Shown: positions 17,124 through 25,740, counted from the first letter of the stretch. The stretch: DNA of 51,722 bases from Actinacidiphila cocklensis (GCF_907177275.1 NZ_CAJSLV010000078.1:1-51722); one strand, 5' to 3'. The notes: generated by a model from the letters alone, not told the origin. Numbers and translations: made by a program.

Positions 17124-18142
17124 CAGTAGCGCACCCTCGGGTCGATCAGCGCGTTGACGAAGTCGATCAGCAGGCTGATCACGACGACGACCAGGGCGAA
17201 GACGGTGACGATGCCCTGGACGGCGACATAGTCGCGCTGGTTGATGTAGTCGATCAACTGGCGGCCGATGCCGGGCCAGTTGAAGATCTTCTCGGTCAGC
17301 ACCGCACCGCCGAGCAGCATGGCGACCTGCAGCCCGAGCACGGTGACCACCGGGACCAGGGCGTTGCGGAAGCCGTGCCGGGCGACGACGTGGCGCTCTC
17401 TGACGCCGCGGGCGCGGGCCGCCTCGATGTAGTCGCCCTGCAGCGACTGGATGAGGTTGATCCTGATCATCCTGATGAAGACGCCGACGATCAGCAGGCC
17501 GAGCGCGACGGACGGCAGCAGCAGGTGCTGGAGGATGTCGGTGACCGCGTCCCAGTCGCCGTCCAGAGCCGCGTCCACGATCAGGATGTGGGTCTGGGTG
17601 GGCACGTTGAGCTGGATCAGCGGGGAGGCCTGCCCGGACGTCGAGCCGAAGGCGAGCATGAGCAGCGGTGCGGTGACGAACACCGGGGCCGCGTAGCTGA
17701 CGGTGCTCGCCAGCCGGCTGACCACGTCGACCGGGCGGTCGCGGTAGCGGCCCGCCAGCAGGCCGACCGGGATGCCGATGACCGTGGCGAAGACCAGTGC
17801 CCCGGCGGTCAGGGTCAGGGTGGCGCCGCCGTTCTCGATAATGATCTCGCGCACGCTGCGGCGATCGGAGAAGGTGGTGCCGAAGTTCAAGGTGACCACC
17901 GATTTCAGGTAGTCCCAGAACTGCTGGAGGAGCGGGGCGTCGAAGCCCGCCGCCTTGCGTCTCGCGGCGAGTTCGGCCGCGTTCAGCTTGCCGCCCTGCG
18001 ACGCCGAGATCGGATCTCCCGGTGCCACCCGCATCATGACGAAGACCAGGATCAGCAGGATCAGGACCATGGGCACGGCGAGCGCGATCCGGGTGAGGAT
18101 GTAGCGCCGCAGCGAGCCCGACTGCTTGCTCGTGTTGCTCAT
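17123..18142 (-). CDS. Peptide ABC transporter permease, DppB-like
   Basis: Inner-membrane permease of 339 aa with six predicted helices. The N-terminal helix ends in FVMMRVAPGDPIS, typical of DppB/OppB, and the EAA loop reads YIEAARARGVRERHVVARHG. It pairs with the DppC-like protein to form the translocation channel. It lies 120 bases after the first binding-protein gene, with a strong hairpin in between. Confidence 0.94.
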   Translation of the reverse strand: MSNTSKQSGSLRRYILTRIALAVPMVLILLILVFVMMRVAPGDPISASQGGKLNAAELAARRKAAGFDAPLLQQFWDYLKSVVTLNFGTTFSDRRSVREIIIENGGATLTLTAGALVFATVIGIPVGLLAGRYRDRPVDVVSRLASTVSYAAPVFVTAPLLMLAFGSTSGQASPLIQLNVPTQTHILIVDAALDGDWDAVTDILQHLLLPSVALGLLIVGVFIRMIRINLIQSLQGDYIEAARARGVRERHVVARHGFRNALVPVVTVLGLQVAMLLGGAVLTEKIFNWPGIGRQLIDYINQRDYVAVQGIVTVFALVVVVISLLIDFVNALIDPRVRY

Positions 18143-18219
18143 GCGGTGACTTTCCGGTGGCTGTCCGGTCTGGCCCGGACCGTGGACGACGGGGTGCGCG
18201 GCAAGGTGCCGCGTGCCGG

Positions 18220-18257
18220 GGCCGGCCCGCGGGGGATCACTCCCCCGCGGGCCGGCC
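18220..18257 (-). terminator. Strong hairpin between first binding-protein gene and permease genes
   Basis: Perfect 17-bp stem: GGCCGGCCCGCGGGGGA (18220-18236), loop TCAC, TCCCCCGCGGGCCGGCC (18241-18257), six bases beyond the binding-protein stop. It may be a partial terminator or 3'-end stabiliser giving more binding protein than permease, as known for other ABC operons. Confidence 0.75.
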
Positions 18258-18262
18258 GTCGG

Positions 18263-19843
18263 TCACTTGGTGCCGAGTTCGTAGAACCGGAACATCGTCG
18301 GGTCGAGGGCCTTGTCGGCGCCGGTGACCCCGTCGCGGACCACGACGGTCTGCTTGCCCTGCCACAGCGGGATGATCGGGACGTCCTCCGCCACGATCTT
18401 CTGGATGTCCGCGAAGGCCTGGTCGCGCACGGCCTTGTCGGTCGTGCCCTGCTCCTTGCTGAGCAGGGTGAGGATCTGCGGGTTGACGTAGCCGGTGCCC
18501 AGGAAGGGCTCCTTGGTCAGGAACGGCGCGACGTCGTTGTCGGGGTCGGGCAGGTCGGGGAACCAGCCGATCATGTACGAGGCGTACGTGTCGGACTTCT
18601 CGTCCTTCTGGTACTGCTGCCACTCGGTGGAGCTGAGGGTGACCTTGAACAGGCCGGTGGCCTCCAGCTGCCGCTTGATCGTGGTGGCCTCGTCGGCGGA
18701 CTCCGCACCGTAGTGGCTGGGCGTCCAGGCGTAGGCGAGCTGCACCGGGGTGGTGATGCCGGCCGCGGTGAGCAGCGCCTTGGCCTTGGCGGTGTCGGGG
18801 GCGCCGTACTTGTCCTTGAAGGCCTCGGTGTGGCCCTCGATGCCGTTGCCGACCATCGAGTAGAGCGGGGCCACGGTGTTGTCGTAGGCCTCCTTGGCGA
18901 TGCCTTCCCGGTCGATGACCTGGGCGACGGCCTGCCGCACGGCCTTCTGGTCGGACGGCTTCACCTTGGCGTCGAAGACCATGTAGCGCTTCTGGGTGCC
19001 GGTGCCGTCGAGGACCTGGATGCCGCTGGTCTTCTTCAGGTCCTGGATGTCGGTGGGCGACAGGCTGCGGAAGGCCGCGGTCACGGTGCCGTCCTTGACG
19101 GCCTGCTTGAGCGCGGAGGGCTCGGAGAAGTACTGCAGGACGACCTGGCTGTTGTTCAGCTTGGCGGTGCCCTTGTACTTCGAGTTCGCCTTCAGCGAGG
19201 CCTGCTGCTTGGCCGTGTACTTGTCCAGCGTGTACGGGCCGGAGCCGATGATGCCCGAGCCGTCGAGGAGCTTGTCGGCCGGGAAGACCTTCTCGTCGAC
19301 GATGGCGCCGGCGTCGGTGGCGAGCACCGAGGGGAAGGTCGAGTCGGGGTTCTTGATGTGGAAGACAACCGTGCCGGCCCCGGAGACGGTGGTGCTGTCC
19401 AGGTTGGCCAGCAGGCTCGACGGGCCGTTCGGGGCGGCGATCTTGAGCATCCGGTCGAAGGTGAACTTCACCGACGTCGCGGTCAGCGGGTCGCCGTTGG
19501 AGAAGGTCAGACCGGGCTGCAGGTCGCAGGAGTAGGTCTTGGGGTCGGTGAAGCTGCAGCTCTTGGCCGCGTCCGGGGTCGGCGTGGTGGCGCCGGTCTC
19601 GAAGTGCATCACCTTCTGGTAGACGCTGTCGACGATCTCCCACGAGCCGTAGTCGTACGCGCCCGCGGGGTCCAGCGAGGACACCGAGTCGGTGGTCCCG
19701 ACGATCACGGCGCCGCCCTTGGCCCCGCCACCGCCACTGTCGCCATTGCTCGACGAATTATCCTTCTTGCCGCCGCACGCGGAGGCGCCGATGGCCAGGA
19801 AGGCCACGGCGGCTGCGGCGACGACACGCTTGTTTCGTGACAT
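18263..19843 (-). CDS. Family 5 solute-binding lipoprotein of peptide ABC transporter (first copy)
   Basis: Extracytoplasmic binding lipoprotein of 526 aa. The ATG at 19843 (MSRNKRVVAAAAVAF) is chosen because it begins a proper signal peptide with lipobox GASAC and has AAGGGG upstream; the frame runs open further up. A Ser/Gly linker leads into the SBP_bac_5 fold (SNGDPLTATSVKFTFDRM, GSGPYTLDKYT). It is first in the operon, ahead of DppB-C-D-F and the second binding protein. Ligand unknown; oligopeptides are likely from the family. Confidence 0.93.
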   Translation of the reverse strand: MSRNKRVVAAAAVAFLAIGASACGGKKDNSSSNGDSGGGGAKGGAVIVGTTDSVSSLDPAGAYDYGSWEIVDSVYQKVMHFETGATTPTPDAAKSCSFTDPKTYSCDLQPGLTFSNGDPLTATSVKFTFDRMLKIAAPNGPSSLLANLDSTTVSGAGTVVFHIKNPDSTFPSVLATDAGAIVDEKVFPADKLLDGSGIIGSGPYTLDKYTAKQQASLKANSKYKGTAKLNNSQVVLQYFSEPSALKQAVKDGTVTAAFRSLSPTDIQDLKKTSGIQVLDGTGTQKRYMVFDAKVKPSDQKAVRQAVAQVIDREGIAKEAYDNTVAPLYSMVGNGIEGHTEAFKDKYGAPDTAKAKALLTAAGITTPVQLAYAWTPSHYGAESADEATTIKRQLEATGLFKVTLSSTEWQQYQKDEKSDTYASYMIGWFPDLPDPDNDVAPFLTKEPFLGTGYVNPQILTLLSKEQGTTDKAVRDQAFADIQKIVAEDVPIIPLWQGKQTVVVRDGVTGADKALDPTMFRFYELGTK

Positions 19844-20158
19844 CCAGTGATTCCCCTTGCTCACATGCCGGTCGGTTGAGTCGGCATCGACCGTCGAGGA
19901 CATTAGCGGGACGGCCATGGCTCACTGGGACACGGAGTGATTGAGGGGACATTACATACCGGTAACAGGACGTTCACCTCCGATATGCGGACGTGTGGGC
20001 TATCGATCCTCGGTACGTCAAAACGGACACTTCGCCCGAGTAAAGATGCGGTAAGTGAAATCTCATCCAGTCCGGGCACCCGCTGTCGATGGGCCGTCGT
20101 GTGACAATCATCACACCCGCCGGATTCCACTTAGTGAGATTTTATTCAGAGATCACAC
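19844..20158 (-). promoter_or_regulatory. Regulatory region upstream of the peptide ABC operon (315 bp, no gene)
   Basis: This stretch is lower in GC than its surroundings and holds several symmetric elements. They are a CRP-type palindrome (20099-20116), TGAAATCTCA (20056-20065) facing TGAGATTTTA (20135-20144; 9 of 10 complementary), and AGTGAGAT (20133-20140) facing ATCACACT (20152-20159; 7 of 8). A TTGACG occurs on the minus strand at 20021-20016 but no good -10 box follows at normal spacing. I find no coding sequence in it. Confidence 0.5.
20099..20116. promoter_or_regulatory. CRP-like palindromic site
   Basis: GTGTGACAATCATCACAC contains TGTGA-N6-TCACA, an exact match to the symmetric E. 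coli CRP core and close to the GTG...CAC pattern described for Streptomyces Crp. It lies about 255 bases upstream of the first binding-protein start. Confidence 0.5.
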
Positions 20159-20875
20159 TCAGTGAAGATCCACATTCACAGAGCGCTCGACCAGCGACCG
20201 CAGAAAAGGGACATTCACCTGGTCGAGCGTTGTGACGACGGTACGCCCCGGGGCCGGCTCGATGGGCACCAGCGACGGCACCGCGACCACCTGGCAGCCG
20301 GCCGCCTCGGCGGACGCGACCCCGGTGCGCGTGTCCTCGACCACCACGCAGGCGGCCGGATGCGCGCCGAGCCGGGCCGCGGCGGCCAGATACGGGTCCG
20401 GGTGCGGCTTGGTGCGGGCGATCTCGTCACCCGCGAGGGTGAAGGCGAAGTTCTCGGCGCCGAGGGTGTGCAGCATCGCGTCGATCGTGCGCCGGTGCGA
20501 GGCGGACACCAGGGCCGTGGGCACCCCGTGCGCCGCCAGCTCGGTCAGCAGCCGCCTGGCGCCGGGCATCAGCGGGGCACCGCGGGAGATCAGCTCCTCG
20601 AAGCGGGTGTCGATCGCCACCATCAGCTCCGCCAGCGTCGCCGTCGTGCCGGTCACCTCCATCAGGTGGCCGACGCTGCGGGCCATCGGCCCGCCCACCA
20701 CGACCTCCTTGTGGACCTCGTCGAGGACATGGCCGAGATCGGCGAAGACCCCCGTCTCCGCCGCCCACCAGATGCCCTCGGTGTCCACCAGGGTGCCGTC
20801 CATGTCCAGCAGTACCGCCTGCAGGCCACGGCCGTCCGCCGGACGGGTGTCGACGACGGGGATGCTGCTGGTCAT
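20159..20875 (-). CDS. HAD-superfamily hydrolase (subfamily IA phosphatase)
   Basis: Putative small-molecule phosphatase or phosphomutase of 238 aa. Motif I is LLDMDGTLVD (nucleophile Asp24, Asp26), motif II Ser in TALVSASHRR, motif III Lys in RTKPHPDPYL, motif IV VVEDTRTGVASAEAAG. The helical cap between motifs I and II is of C1 type. The substrate cannot be told from sequence. It lies between the peptide ABC promoter region and metH on the same strand but behind the metH terminator, so it is probably transcribed separately. Confidence 0.92.
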   Translation of the reverse strand: MTSSIPVVDTRPADGRGLQAVLLDMDGTLVDTEGIWWAAETGVFADLGHVLDEVHKEVVVGGPMARSVGHLMEVTGTTATLAELMVAIDTRFEELISRGAPLMPGARRLLTELAAHGVPTALVSASHRRTIDAMLHTLGAENFAFTLAGDEIARTKPHPDPYLAAAARLGAHPAACVVVEDTRTGVASAEAAGCQVVAVPSLVPIEPAPGRTVVTTLDQVNVPFLRSLVERSVNVDLH

Positions 20876-20948
20876 AGGCTCACTCCTCGGCCGAGGTGCT
20901 GACCGGGCGCCGCAGTGGTGCCGACGTGCCCTTTTCTGGGGGACACAA

Positions 20949-20990
20949 AGGCCGGTCGCCGCTTCCCCGGTGGGGGAAGGCGACCGGCCT
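20949..20990 (-). terminator. Terminator hairpin of metH
   Basis: AGGCCGGTCGCCGCTTCCCC (20949-20968) pairs with GGGGAAGGCGACCGGCCT (20973-20990) apart from a 2-nt bulge; 4-nt loop. It lies about 100 bases beyond the metH stop on the minus strand. Confidence 0.8.
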
Positions 20991-21086
20991 CTGCCGGACC
21001 GTCTAGTTTACGTCGCCCCGCAGGGGCACGCCCGACGGGCGCGCGACGGCCCGGTGACAGGCCGGTGAACCGGGCGTCCGCCCCGG

Positions 21087-24000
21087 TCAGCGGGCGTTGA
21101 AGTACTTCGCCTCGGGGTGGTGGATGACGATCGCGTCGGTGGACTGCTCCGGGTGCAGCTGGAACTCCTCCGACAGCTTCACGCCGATCCGCTCCGGCTC
21201 CAGCAGCGCGGCGATCTTGGCCCGGTCCTCCAGGTCGGGGCAGGCCCCGTAGCCCAGCGAGAAGCGCGCACCGCGGTACTTCAGCGCGAACATGTCCTCC
21301 ACGTCGGCCGGGTCCTCGCCCGCGTAGCCCAGCTCGGAGCGCACCCTGGCGTGCCAGTACTCGGCCAGCGCCTCGGCGAGCTGCACCGACAGGCCGTGCA
21401 GCTCCAGGTAGTCCCGGTAGGAGTCCGCGGCGAACAGCTCGGCGGCCGCGTCCGAGATGCGGCTGCCGACGGTGACCACCTGGAAGCCCACCACGTCGGT
21501 CTGGCCCGAGTCCTCGGAGCGGAAGAAGTCCGCCAGGCACAGCCGCCGCCCCCTGCGCTGCCGGGGGAAGGTGAAGCGGGTGCGCTCGGTGCCGTCCTCG
21601 TGCAGCACGACCAGGTCGTCGCCCTTGGACACGCACGGGAAGTAGCCGTAGGTGACCGCGGCCTCCAGCAGGCTCTCGGACTGCAGCCGGGTCAGCAGCC
21701 CGCGCAGCCGCGGCCGGCCCTCGGACTCCACCAGCTCCTCGTACGTCGGCCCGGTGGAGCGGGCCTGCTTCAGCCCCCACTGGCCCTTGAAGAGGGCTCC
21801 CTCGTCCAGCCAGGCGGAATAGTCGGCGAGCTGGATGCCCTTGACGACCCGGCTGCCCCAGAACGGCGGGGTGGGCACCGGGTTGTCGGTGGCGACGTCG
21901 GACCGGACCTGGCCGAGGTTGACCTCCTCCTCCGGCTCGGGCCGCTCGCGCTTGGCCACCCGGCGCTGCTTCAGCTCCGGCAGCGCCGCGCCGGCCACGC
22001 CGCGCTTGACGCCGATCAGAGCGTCCATCAGCCGCAGGCCCTCGAACGCGTCGCGGGCGTAGCGGACCTCGCCCTCGTAGATCTCGTGCAGGTCCTGCTC
22101 CACGTAGGCGCGGGTCAGGGCGGCGCCGCCGAGGATCACCGGGAAGTCGGCGGACAGGCCGCGCTGGTTCAGCTCCTCCAGGTTCTCCTTCATGATCACC
22201 GTGGACTTCACCAGCAGCCCCGACATGCCGATGACGTCGGCCCGGTGCTCCTGCGCCGCCTCCAGGATCGCCGACACCGGCTGCTTGATGCCGAGGTTGA
22301 CGACGGTGTAGCCGTTGTTGGACAGGATGATGTCCACGAGGTTCTTGCCGATGTCGTGGACGTCGCCGCGGACGGTGGCCAGCACGATGGTGCCCTTGCC
22401 CTCGTCGTCCGACTTCTCCATGTGCGGTTCCAGGTAGGCCACCGCGATCTTCATGACCTCGGCGGACTGGAGCACGAACGGCAGCTGCATCTGCCCCGAG
22501 CCGAACAGCTCGCCGACCACCTTCATGCCGGCCAGTAGCGTGTCGTTGACGATCTCCAGGGCCGGGCGCCCGGTCAGCGCCTCGTCCAGGTCCGCCTCCA
22601 GGCCGTTCTTCTCGCCGTCGATGATCCGGCGCTGCAACCGCTCCTCCAGCGGCAGCGCGCGGAGCTCCTCGGCGCGGCCCTCCTTCAGCGACTTGTTGTC
22701 GACGCCCTCGAACAGCTCCATCAGGCGCTGGAGCGGGTCGTACCCCTCGGCACGCCGGTCGTGGACCAGGTCGAGTGCGGTCTTGACCTGCTCCTCGTCC
22801 AGCCGGGCGATCGGCAGGATCTTGCTGGCGTGCACGATCGCCGAGTCCAGGCCGGCCTTCACGCACTCGTCCAGGAAGACCGAGTTGAGGACGACCCGGG
22901 CGGCCGGGTTGAGGCCGAAGGAGATGTTGGACAGACCGAGGGTGGTCTGCACCTCGGGGTGGCGGCGCTTCAGCTCGCGGATCGCCTCGATGGTGGCCAC
23001 ACCGTCGCCCCGGGACTCCTCCTGGCCGGTGCAGATGGTGAAGGTCAGGCAGTCGATGAGGATGTCCGACTCGTGGATGCCGTGGTTGCCGGTGAGGTCG
23101 TCGATCAGCCGCTCGGCGATGGCGACCTTCTTCTCGACGGTACGGGCCTGGCCCTCCTCGTCGATGGTGAGCGCGATCAGCGCGGCGCCGTGCTCGCGGG
23201 CCAGCGCGGTCACCTTGGCGAACCGGGACTCGGGGCCGTCGCCGTCCTCGTAGTTGACCGAGTTCAGCACCGCGCGGCCGCCGAGCTTCTCCAGGCCCGC
23301 CTGCAGCACCGGGACCTCGGTGGAGTCCAGCACGATCGGCAGCGTGGAGGCGGTGGCGAAGCGTCCGGCGATCTCGGCCATGTCGGCGGCGCCGTCCCGG
23401 CCGACGTAGTCCACGCACAGGTCGAGCAGGTGGGCGCCCTCGCGGATCTGGTCGCGGGCCATCTCCACGCAGTCGTCCCAGCGGCCTTCGAGCATCGCGT
23501 CGCGGAACTTCTTCGACCCGTTGGCGTTGGTCCGCTCGCCGATCGCCAGGTAGGACGTGTCCTGCCGGAAGGGGACGGTCTGGTAGAGCGAGGCGGCGCC
23601 AGGCTCGGGGCGCGCGGTGCGCGGGTGCAGGTCCTGGCCGCCGACCCGCTCCACCAGCTGCCGCAGGTGCTCCGGCGTGGTGCCGCAGCAGCCGCCGACC
23701 AGCGAGAGGCCGTACTCGCGGGCGAACACCTCGTGGGCGTCGGCCAGTTCGGAGGGCGTGAGCGGGTAGTGGGCGCCGTCCTTGGTGAGCACCGGCAGGC
23801 CCGCGTTGGGCATACAGGACAGCGGGACACGGGAGTGGTGGGCGAGATAGCGCAGGTGCTCGCTCATCTCGGAGGGGCCGGTGGCGCAGTTGAGGCCGAT
23901 CATGTCGATGCCGAGCGGCTCCAGCGCGGTGAGCGCGGCACCGATCTCCGAGCCGAGCAGCATGGTGCCCGTGGTCTCCACGGTCACCGAGCAGATCAGC

Positions 24001-24605
24001 GGCAGGCTCACCCCGGCCGACCGCATCGCGCGGTGGGCCGCGATCACCGCCGCCTTGGTCTGGAGCAGGTCCTGGGTGGTCTCCACCAGCAGCGCGTCGG
24101 CGCCGCCGGCGATCAGGCCCGCGGCGTTCGCCTCGTAGCCGTCGCGGAGCACGGCGTACGGGATGTGGCCGAGCGTCGGCAGCTTGGTGCCGGGGCCCAT
24201 CGAGCCGAGCACCCAGCGGGGGCGGCCGTCGGCGGCGAAGCCGTCGGCGACCTCGCGGGCGAGGCGGGCGCCCGCCTCGGACAGCTCGTGGATCCGCTCG
24301 GGGATGTCGTACTCGCCCAGCGCGGAGTGGTTGGCCCCGAAGGTGTTGGTCTCGACGGTGTCCACGCCGGCCGAGAAGTACGCCTCGTGGACCGACCGGA
24401 CGACGTCCGGACGGGTGACGTTGAGGATCTCGTTGCAGCCTTCGAGCTGCTGGAAGTCGTCGAGCGTGGGTTCCTGCGCCTGGAGCATGGTGCCCATGGC
24501 GCCGTCGGCGACGACGACGCGGGTGGCGAGGGCCTGGCGCAGGGCGGCGGCGCGGGCGTTGCTCGCGGCGGCAGGTGCGGCGGACGAAGGGGACGGCGAG
24601 GCCAT
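21087..24605 (-). CDS. metH: Cobalamin-dependent methionine synthase
   Basis: Transfers the methyl group of 5-methyltetrahydrofolate to homocysteine via methylcobalamin (1172 aa). The ATG at 24605 has AGGGAG upstream; the open frame further up is untranslated leader. Domains in order: homocysteine-binding barrel with zinc cysteines (GLNCATG and GGCCGTTPEHL), pterin-binding barrel (about 340-620), B12-binding cap and domain with the cobalt-ligand motif DVHDIGKNLV and GMSGLLVKST, and the C-terminal SAM-binding activation domain (residues about 830-1172). All four modules are intact. It diverges from gylR and ends at a strong hairpin. Confidence 0.97.
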   Translation of the reverse strand: MASPSPSSAAPAAASNARAAALRQALATRVVVADGAMGTMLQAQEPTLDDFQQLEGCNEILNVTRPDVVRSVHEAYFSAGVDTVETNTFGANHSALGEYDIPERIHELSEAGARLAREVADGFAADGRPRWVLGSMGPGTKLPTLGHIPYAVLRDGYEANAAGLIAGGADALLVETTQDLLQTKAAVIAAHRAMRSAGVSLPLICSVTVETTGTMLLGSEIGAALTALEPLGIDMIGLNCATGPSEMSEHLRYLAHHSRVPLSCMPNAGLPVLTKDGAHYPLTPSELADAHEVFAREYGLSLVGGCCGTTPEHLRQLVERVGGQDLHPRTARPEPGAASLYQTVPFRQDTSYLAIGERTNANGSKKFRDAMLEGRWDDCVEMARDQIREGAHLLDLCVDYVGRDGAADMAEIAGRFATASTLPIVLDSTEVPVLQAGLEKLGGRAVLNSVNYEDGDGPESRFAKVTALAREHGAALIALTIDEEGQARTVEKKVAIAERLIDDLTGNHGIHESDILIDCLTFTICTGQEESRGDGVATIEAIRELKRRHPEVQTTLGLSNISFGLNPAARVVLNSVFLDECVKAGLDSAIVHASKILPIARLDEEQVKTALDLVHDRRAEGYDPLQRLMELFEGVDNKSLKEGRAEELRALPLEERLQRRIIDGEKNGLEADLDEALTGRPALEIVNDTLLAGMKVVGELFGSGQMQLPFVLQSAEVMKIAVAYLEPHMEKSDDEGKGTIVLATVRGDVHDIGKNLVDIILSNNGYTVVNLGIKQPVSAILEAAQEHRADVIGMSGLLVKSTVIMKENLEELNQRGLSADFPVILGGAALTRAYVEQDLHEIYEGEVRYARDAFEGLRLMDALIGVKRGVAGAALPELKQRRVAKRERPEPEEEVNLGQVRSDVATDNPVPTPPFWGSRVVKGIQLADYSAWLDEGALFKGQWGLKQARSTGPTYEELVESEGRPRLRGLLTRLQSESLLEAAVTYGYFPCVSKGDDLVVLHEDGTERTRFTFPRQRRGRRLCLADFFRSEDSGQTDVVGFQVVTVGSRISDAAAELFAADSYRDYLELHGLSVQLAEALAEYWHARVRSELGYAGEDPADVEDMFALKYRGARFSLGYGACPDLEDRAKIAALLEPERIGVKLSEEFQLHPEQSTDAIVIHHPEAKYFNAR

Positions 24606-24748
24606 GGAACTGCTCCCTGGGGTGCGACGGCTGTCGGCTATGCGTTGTCCGTCCACGGAGGGCGGAAGGCGCACCAGGCCAGAGTAGCCGCCAGGGCCAC
24701 CCGGCCTCGAAGCCATTCCGAAGGGCGGACGGGTGGTGCCACACTCAT
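24606..24748 (-). promoter_or_regulatory. metH leader region with pairing potential
   Basis: On the minus strand the leader can pair CAGAG (24753-24749) with CTCTG (24684-24680), enclosing a 7-bp stem CCACCCG (24736-24730) with CGGGTGG (24703-24697). I could not match it to cobalamin, SAM or SAH riboswitch consensus sequences, so no riboswitch is claimed. The region must also hold the metH promoter. Confidence 0.25.
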
Positions 24749-24763
24749 CTCTGCGATGATGAA

Positions 24764-24780
24764 GGTCGACAATGCCGACC
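24764..24780. promoter_or_regulatory. Candidate GylR operator 1 (metH-gylR intergenic)
   Basis: GGTCGACAATGCCGACC is a near-perfect palindrome located 65 bases upstream of the gylR start. It matches the palindrome upstream of glpF (25724-25740) at 13 of 17 positions, with symmetric core TCGACAATGYCGA. An autoregulatory site is likely, as IclR-family repressors often control themselves. Confidence 0.6.
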
Positions 24781-24844
24781 ATCACCCGTTTCCCCGCGAG
24801 TGGGGGAGAGTCCGGCCATATTTCTGCCCCCTGGAGTGCATGCG

Positions 24845-25609
24845 ATGCCCGGTTCGATCCAGTCGCTGGAGCGCGCGGCCGCGGTTCTGCGACTGCTGGC
24901 CGGGGGCGAGCGGCGACTGGGCCTGTCGGACGTGGCCTCCTCGCTGGGGCTGGCCAAGGGCACCGCGCACGGCATCCTGCGCACGCTGCAGCAGGAGGGC
25001 TTCGTCGAGCAGGAGCCGGTGTCGGGGAAGTACCAGCTGGGCGCGGAGCTGCTGCGGCTGGGCAACAGCTACCTGGACGTGCACGAGCTGCGGGCGCGCG
25101 CCCTGGTGTGGACCGACGACCTGGCCAGGTCCAGCGGCGAGGCGGCGTATCTGGGCGTGCTGCACCAGCACGGGGTGCTCATCGTGCACCACGTCTTCCG
25201 GCCCGACGACGGGCGGCAGGTGCTGGAGGTCGGCGCGATGCAGCCGCTGCACAGCACCGCGCTCGGCAAGGTGCTCTCGGCCTTCGACCCGGTGGCCCAC
25301 AACGAGGTCGCCGAGGGTGAGCTGGCGGCGCTGACCGACCGTACGGTGACCGGCACCGCCGAGTTCGAGTCGGTGCTCGACCTGACCAGGTCCCGCGGCT
25401 GGGGCTCGGACCTGGAGGAGACCTGGGTCGGCGTGGCCTCGGTGGCCGCGCCCGTCTACGACCGGCGGCGGATGCCGGTGGGCGCGGTGGGCGTGACCGG
25501 TGCGGTGGAGCGGGTCTGCGACCCGGACGGCATCCAGTCCCGCCTGGTCGCGGCGGTCCGCGACTGTGCCCGTGCGGTCTCCCGCGATCTGGGTGCCGGG
25601 CGCTTCTAG
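24845..25609 (+). CDS. gylR: Glycerol operon regulator (IclR family)
   Basis: IclR-type regulator of 254 aa. The ATG at 24845 has GGAG eight bases upstream. An N-terminal winged HTH (SIQSLERAAAVLRLLAGG, LGLSDVASSLGLAKGTAHGI) is followed by the IclR effector-binding domain (HSTALGKVLSAFDP, RSRGWGSDLEETWVGVASVA). In S. coelicolor GylR represses the adjacent glycerol operon and is relieved by glycerol 3-phosphate or glycerol. Position just upstream of glpF-glpK-glpD and the matching palindromes support the same role here. Confidence 0.95.
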   Translation: MPGSIQSLERAAAVLRLLAGGERRLGLSDVASSLGLAKGTAHGILRTLQQEGFVEQEPVSGKYQLGAELLRLGNSYLDVHELRARALVWTDDLARSSGEAAYLGVLHQHGVLIVHHVFRPDDGRQVLEVGAMQPLHSTALGKVLSAFDPVAHNEVAEGELAALTDRTVTGTAEFESVLDLTRSRGWGSDLEETWVGVASVAAPVYDRRRMPVGAVGVTGAVERVCDPDGIQSRLVAAVRDCARAVSRDLGAGRF

Positions 25610-25651
25610 TCCCGCAGGCCCCGCCGACCCCTTCTGCACCTCCCGCCTCCG

Positions 25652-25676
25652 GTGACCCTTCCGAGGTCTGGGTCAC
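25652..25676. promoter_or_regulatory. Inverted repeat upstream of the glpF promoter
   Basis: GTGACCC (25652-25658) and GGGTCAC (25670-25676) are separated by 11 bases and end 7 bases before the -35 box. It could be an activator site or a weak gylR terminator. Confidence 0.4.
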
Positions 25677-25683
25677 ATCCCTC

Positions 25684-25713
25684 TTGACCTGCGCAACCCA
25701 AGGGGAGAACACT
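25684..25713 (+). promoter_or_regulatory. Probable glpF operon promoter
   Basis: TTGACC (25684-25689) and AACACT (25708-25713) are 18 bases apart. The predicted transcription start near 25720 falls just before the palindrome at 25724-25740, a good position for repression. Confidence 0.5.
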
Positions 25714-25723
25714 CTCGTCCTGC

Positions 25724-25740
25724 GATCGACAATGTCGAAC
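25724..25740. promoter_or_regulatory. Candidate GylR operator 2 (glpF promoter)
   Basis: GATCGACAATGTCGAAC contains the perfect odd palindrome TCGACA-A-TGTCGA. It lies immediately downstream of the predicted glpF transcription start and resembles the gylR-promoter site at 24764-24780. Confidence 0.65.

Noticed and set aside
21087..24744. Very long overlapping reading frame (about 1290 codons) beside metH on the same strand
   Set aside because: Its translation is Arg/Pro/Gly/Ala-rich without domains, and it is a high-GC frame shadow of metH, whose own frame shows all four expected domains.
24606..24844. Cobalamin, SAM-IV or SAH riboswitch before metH
   Set aside because: I could not find the conserved core sequences of these classes on the minus strand; only generic stems are present.
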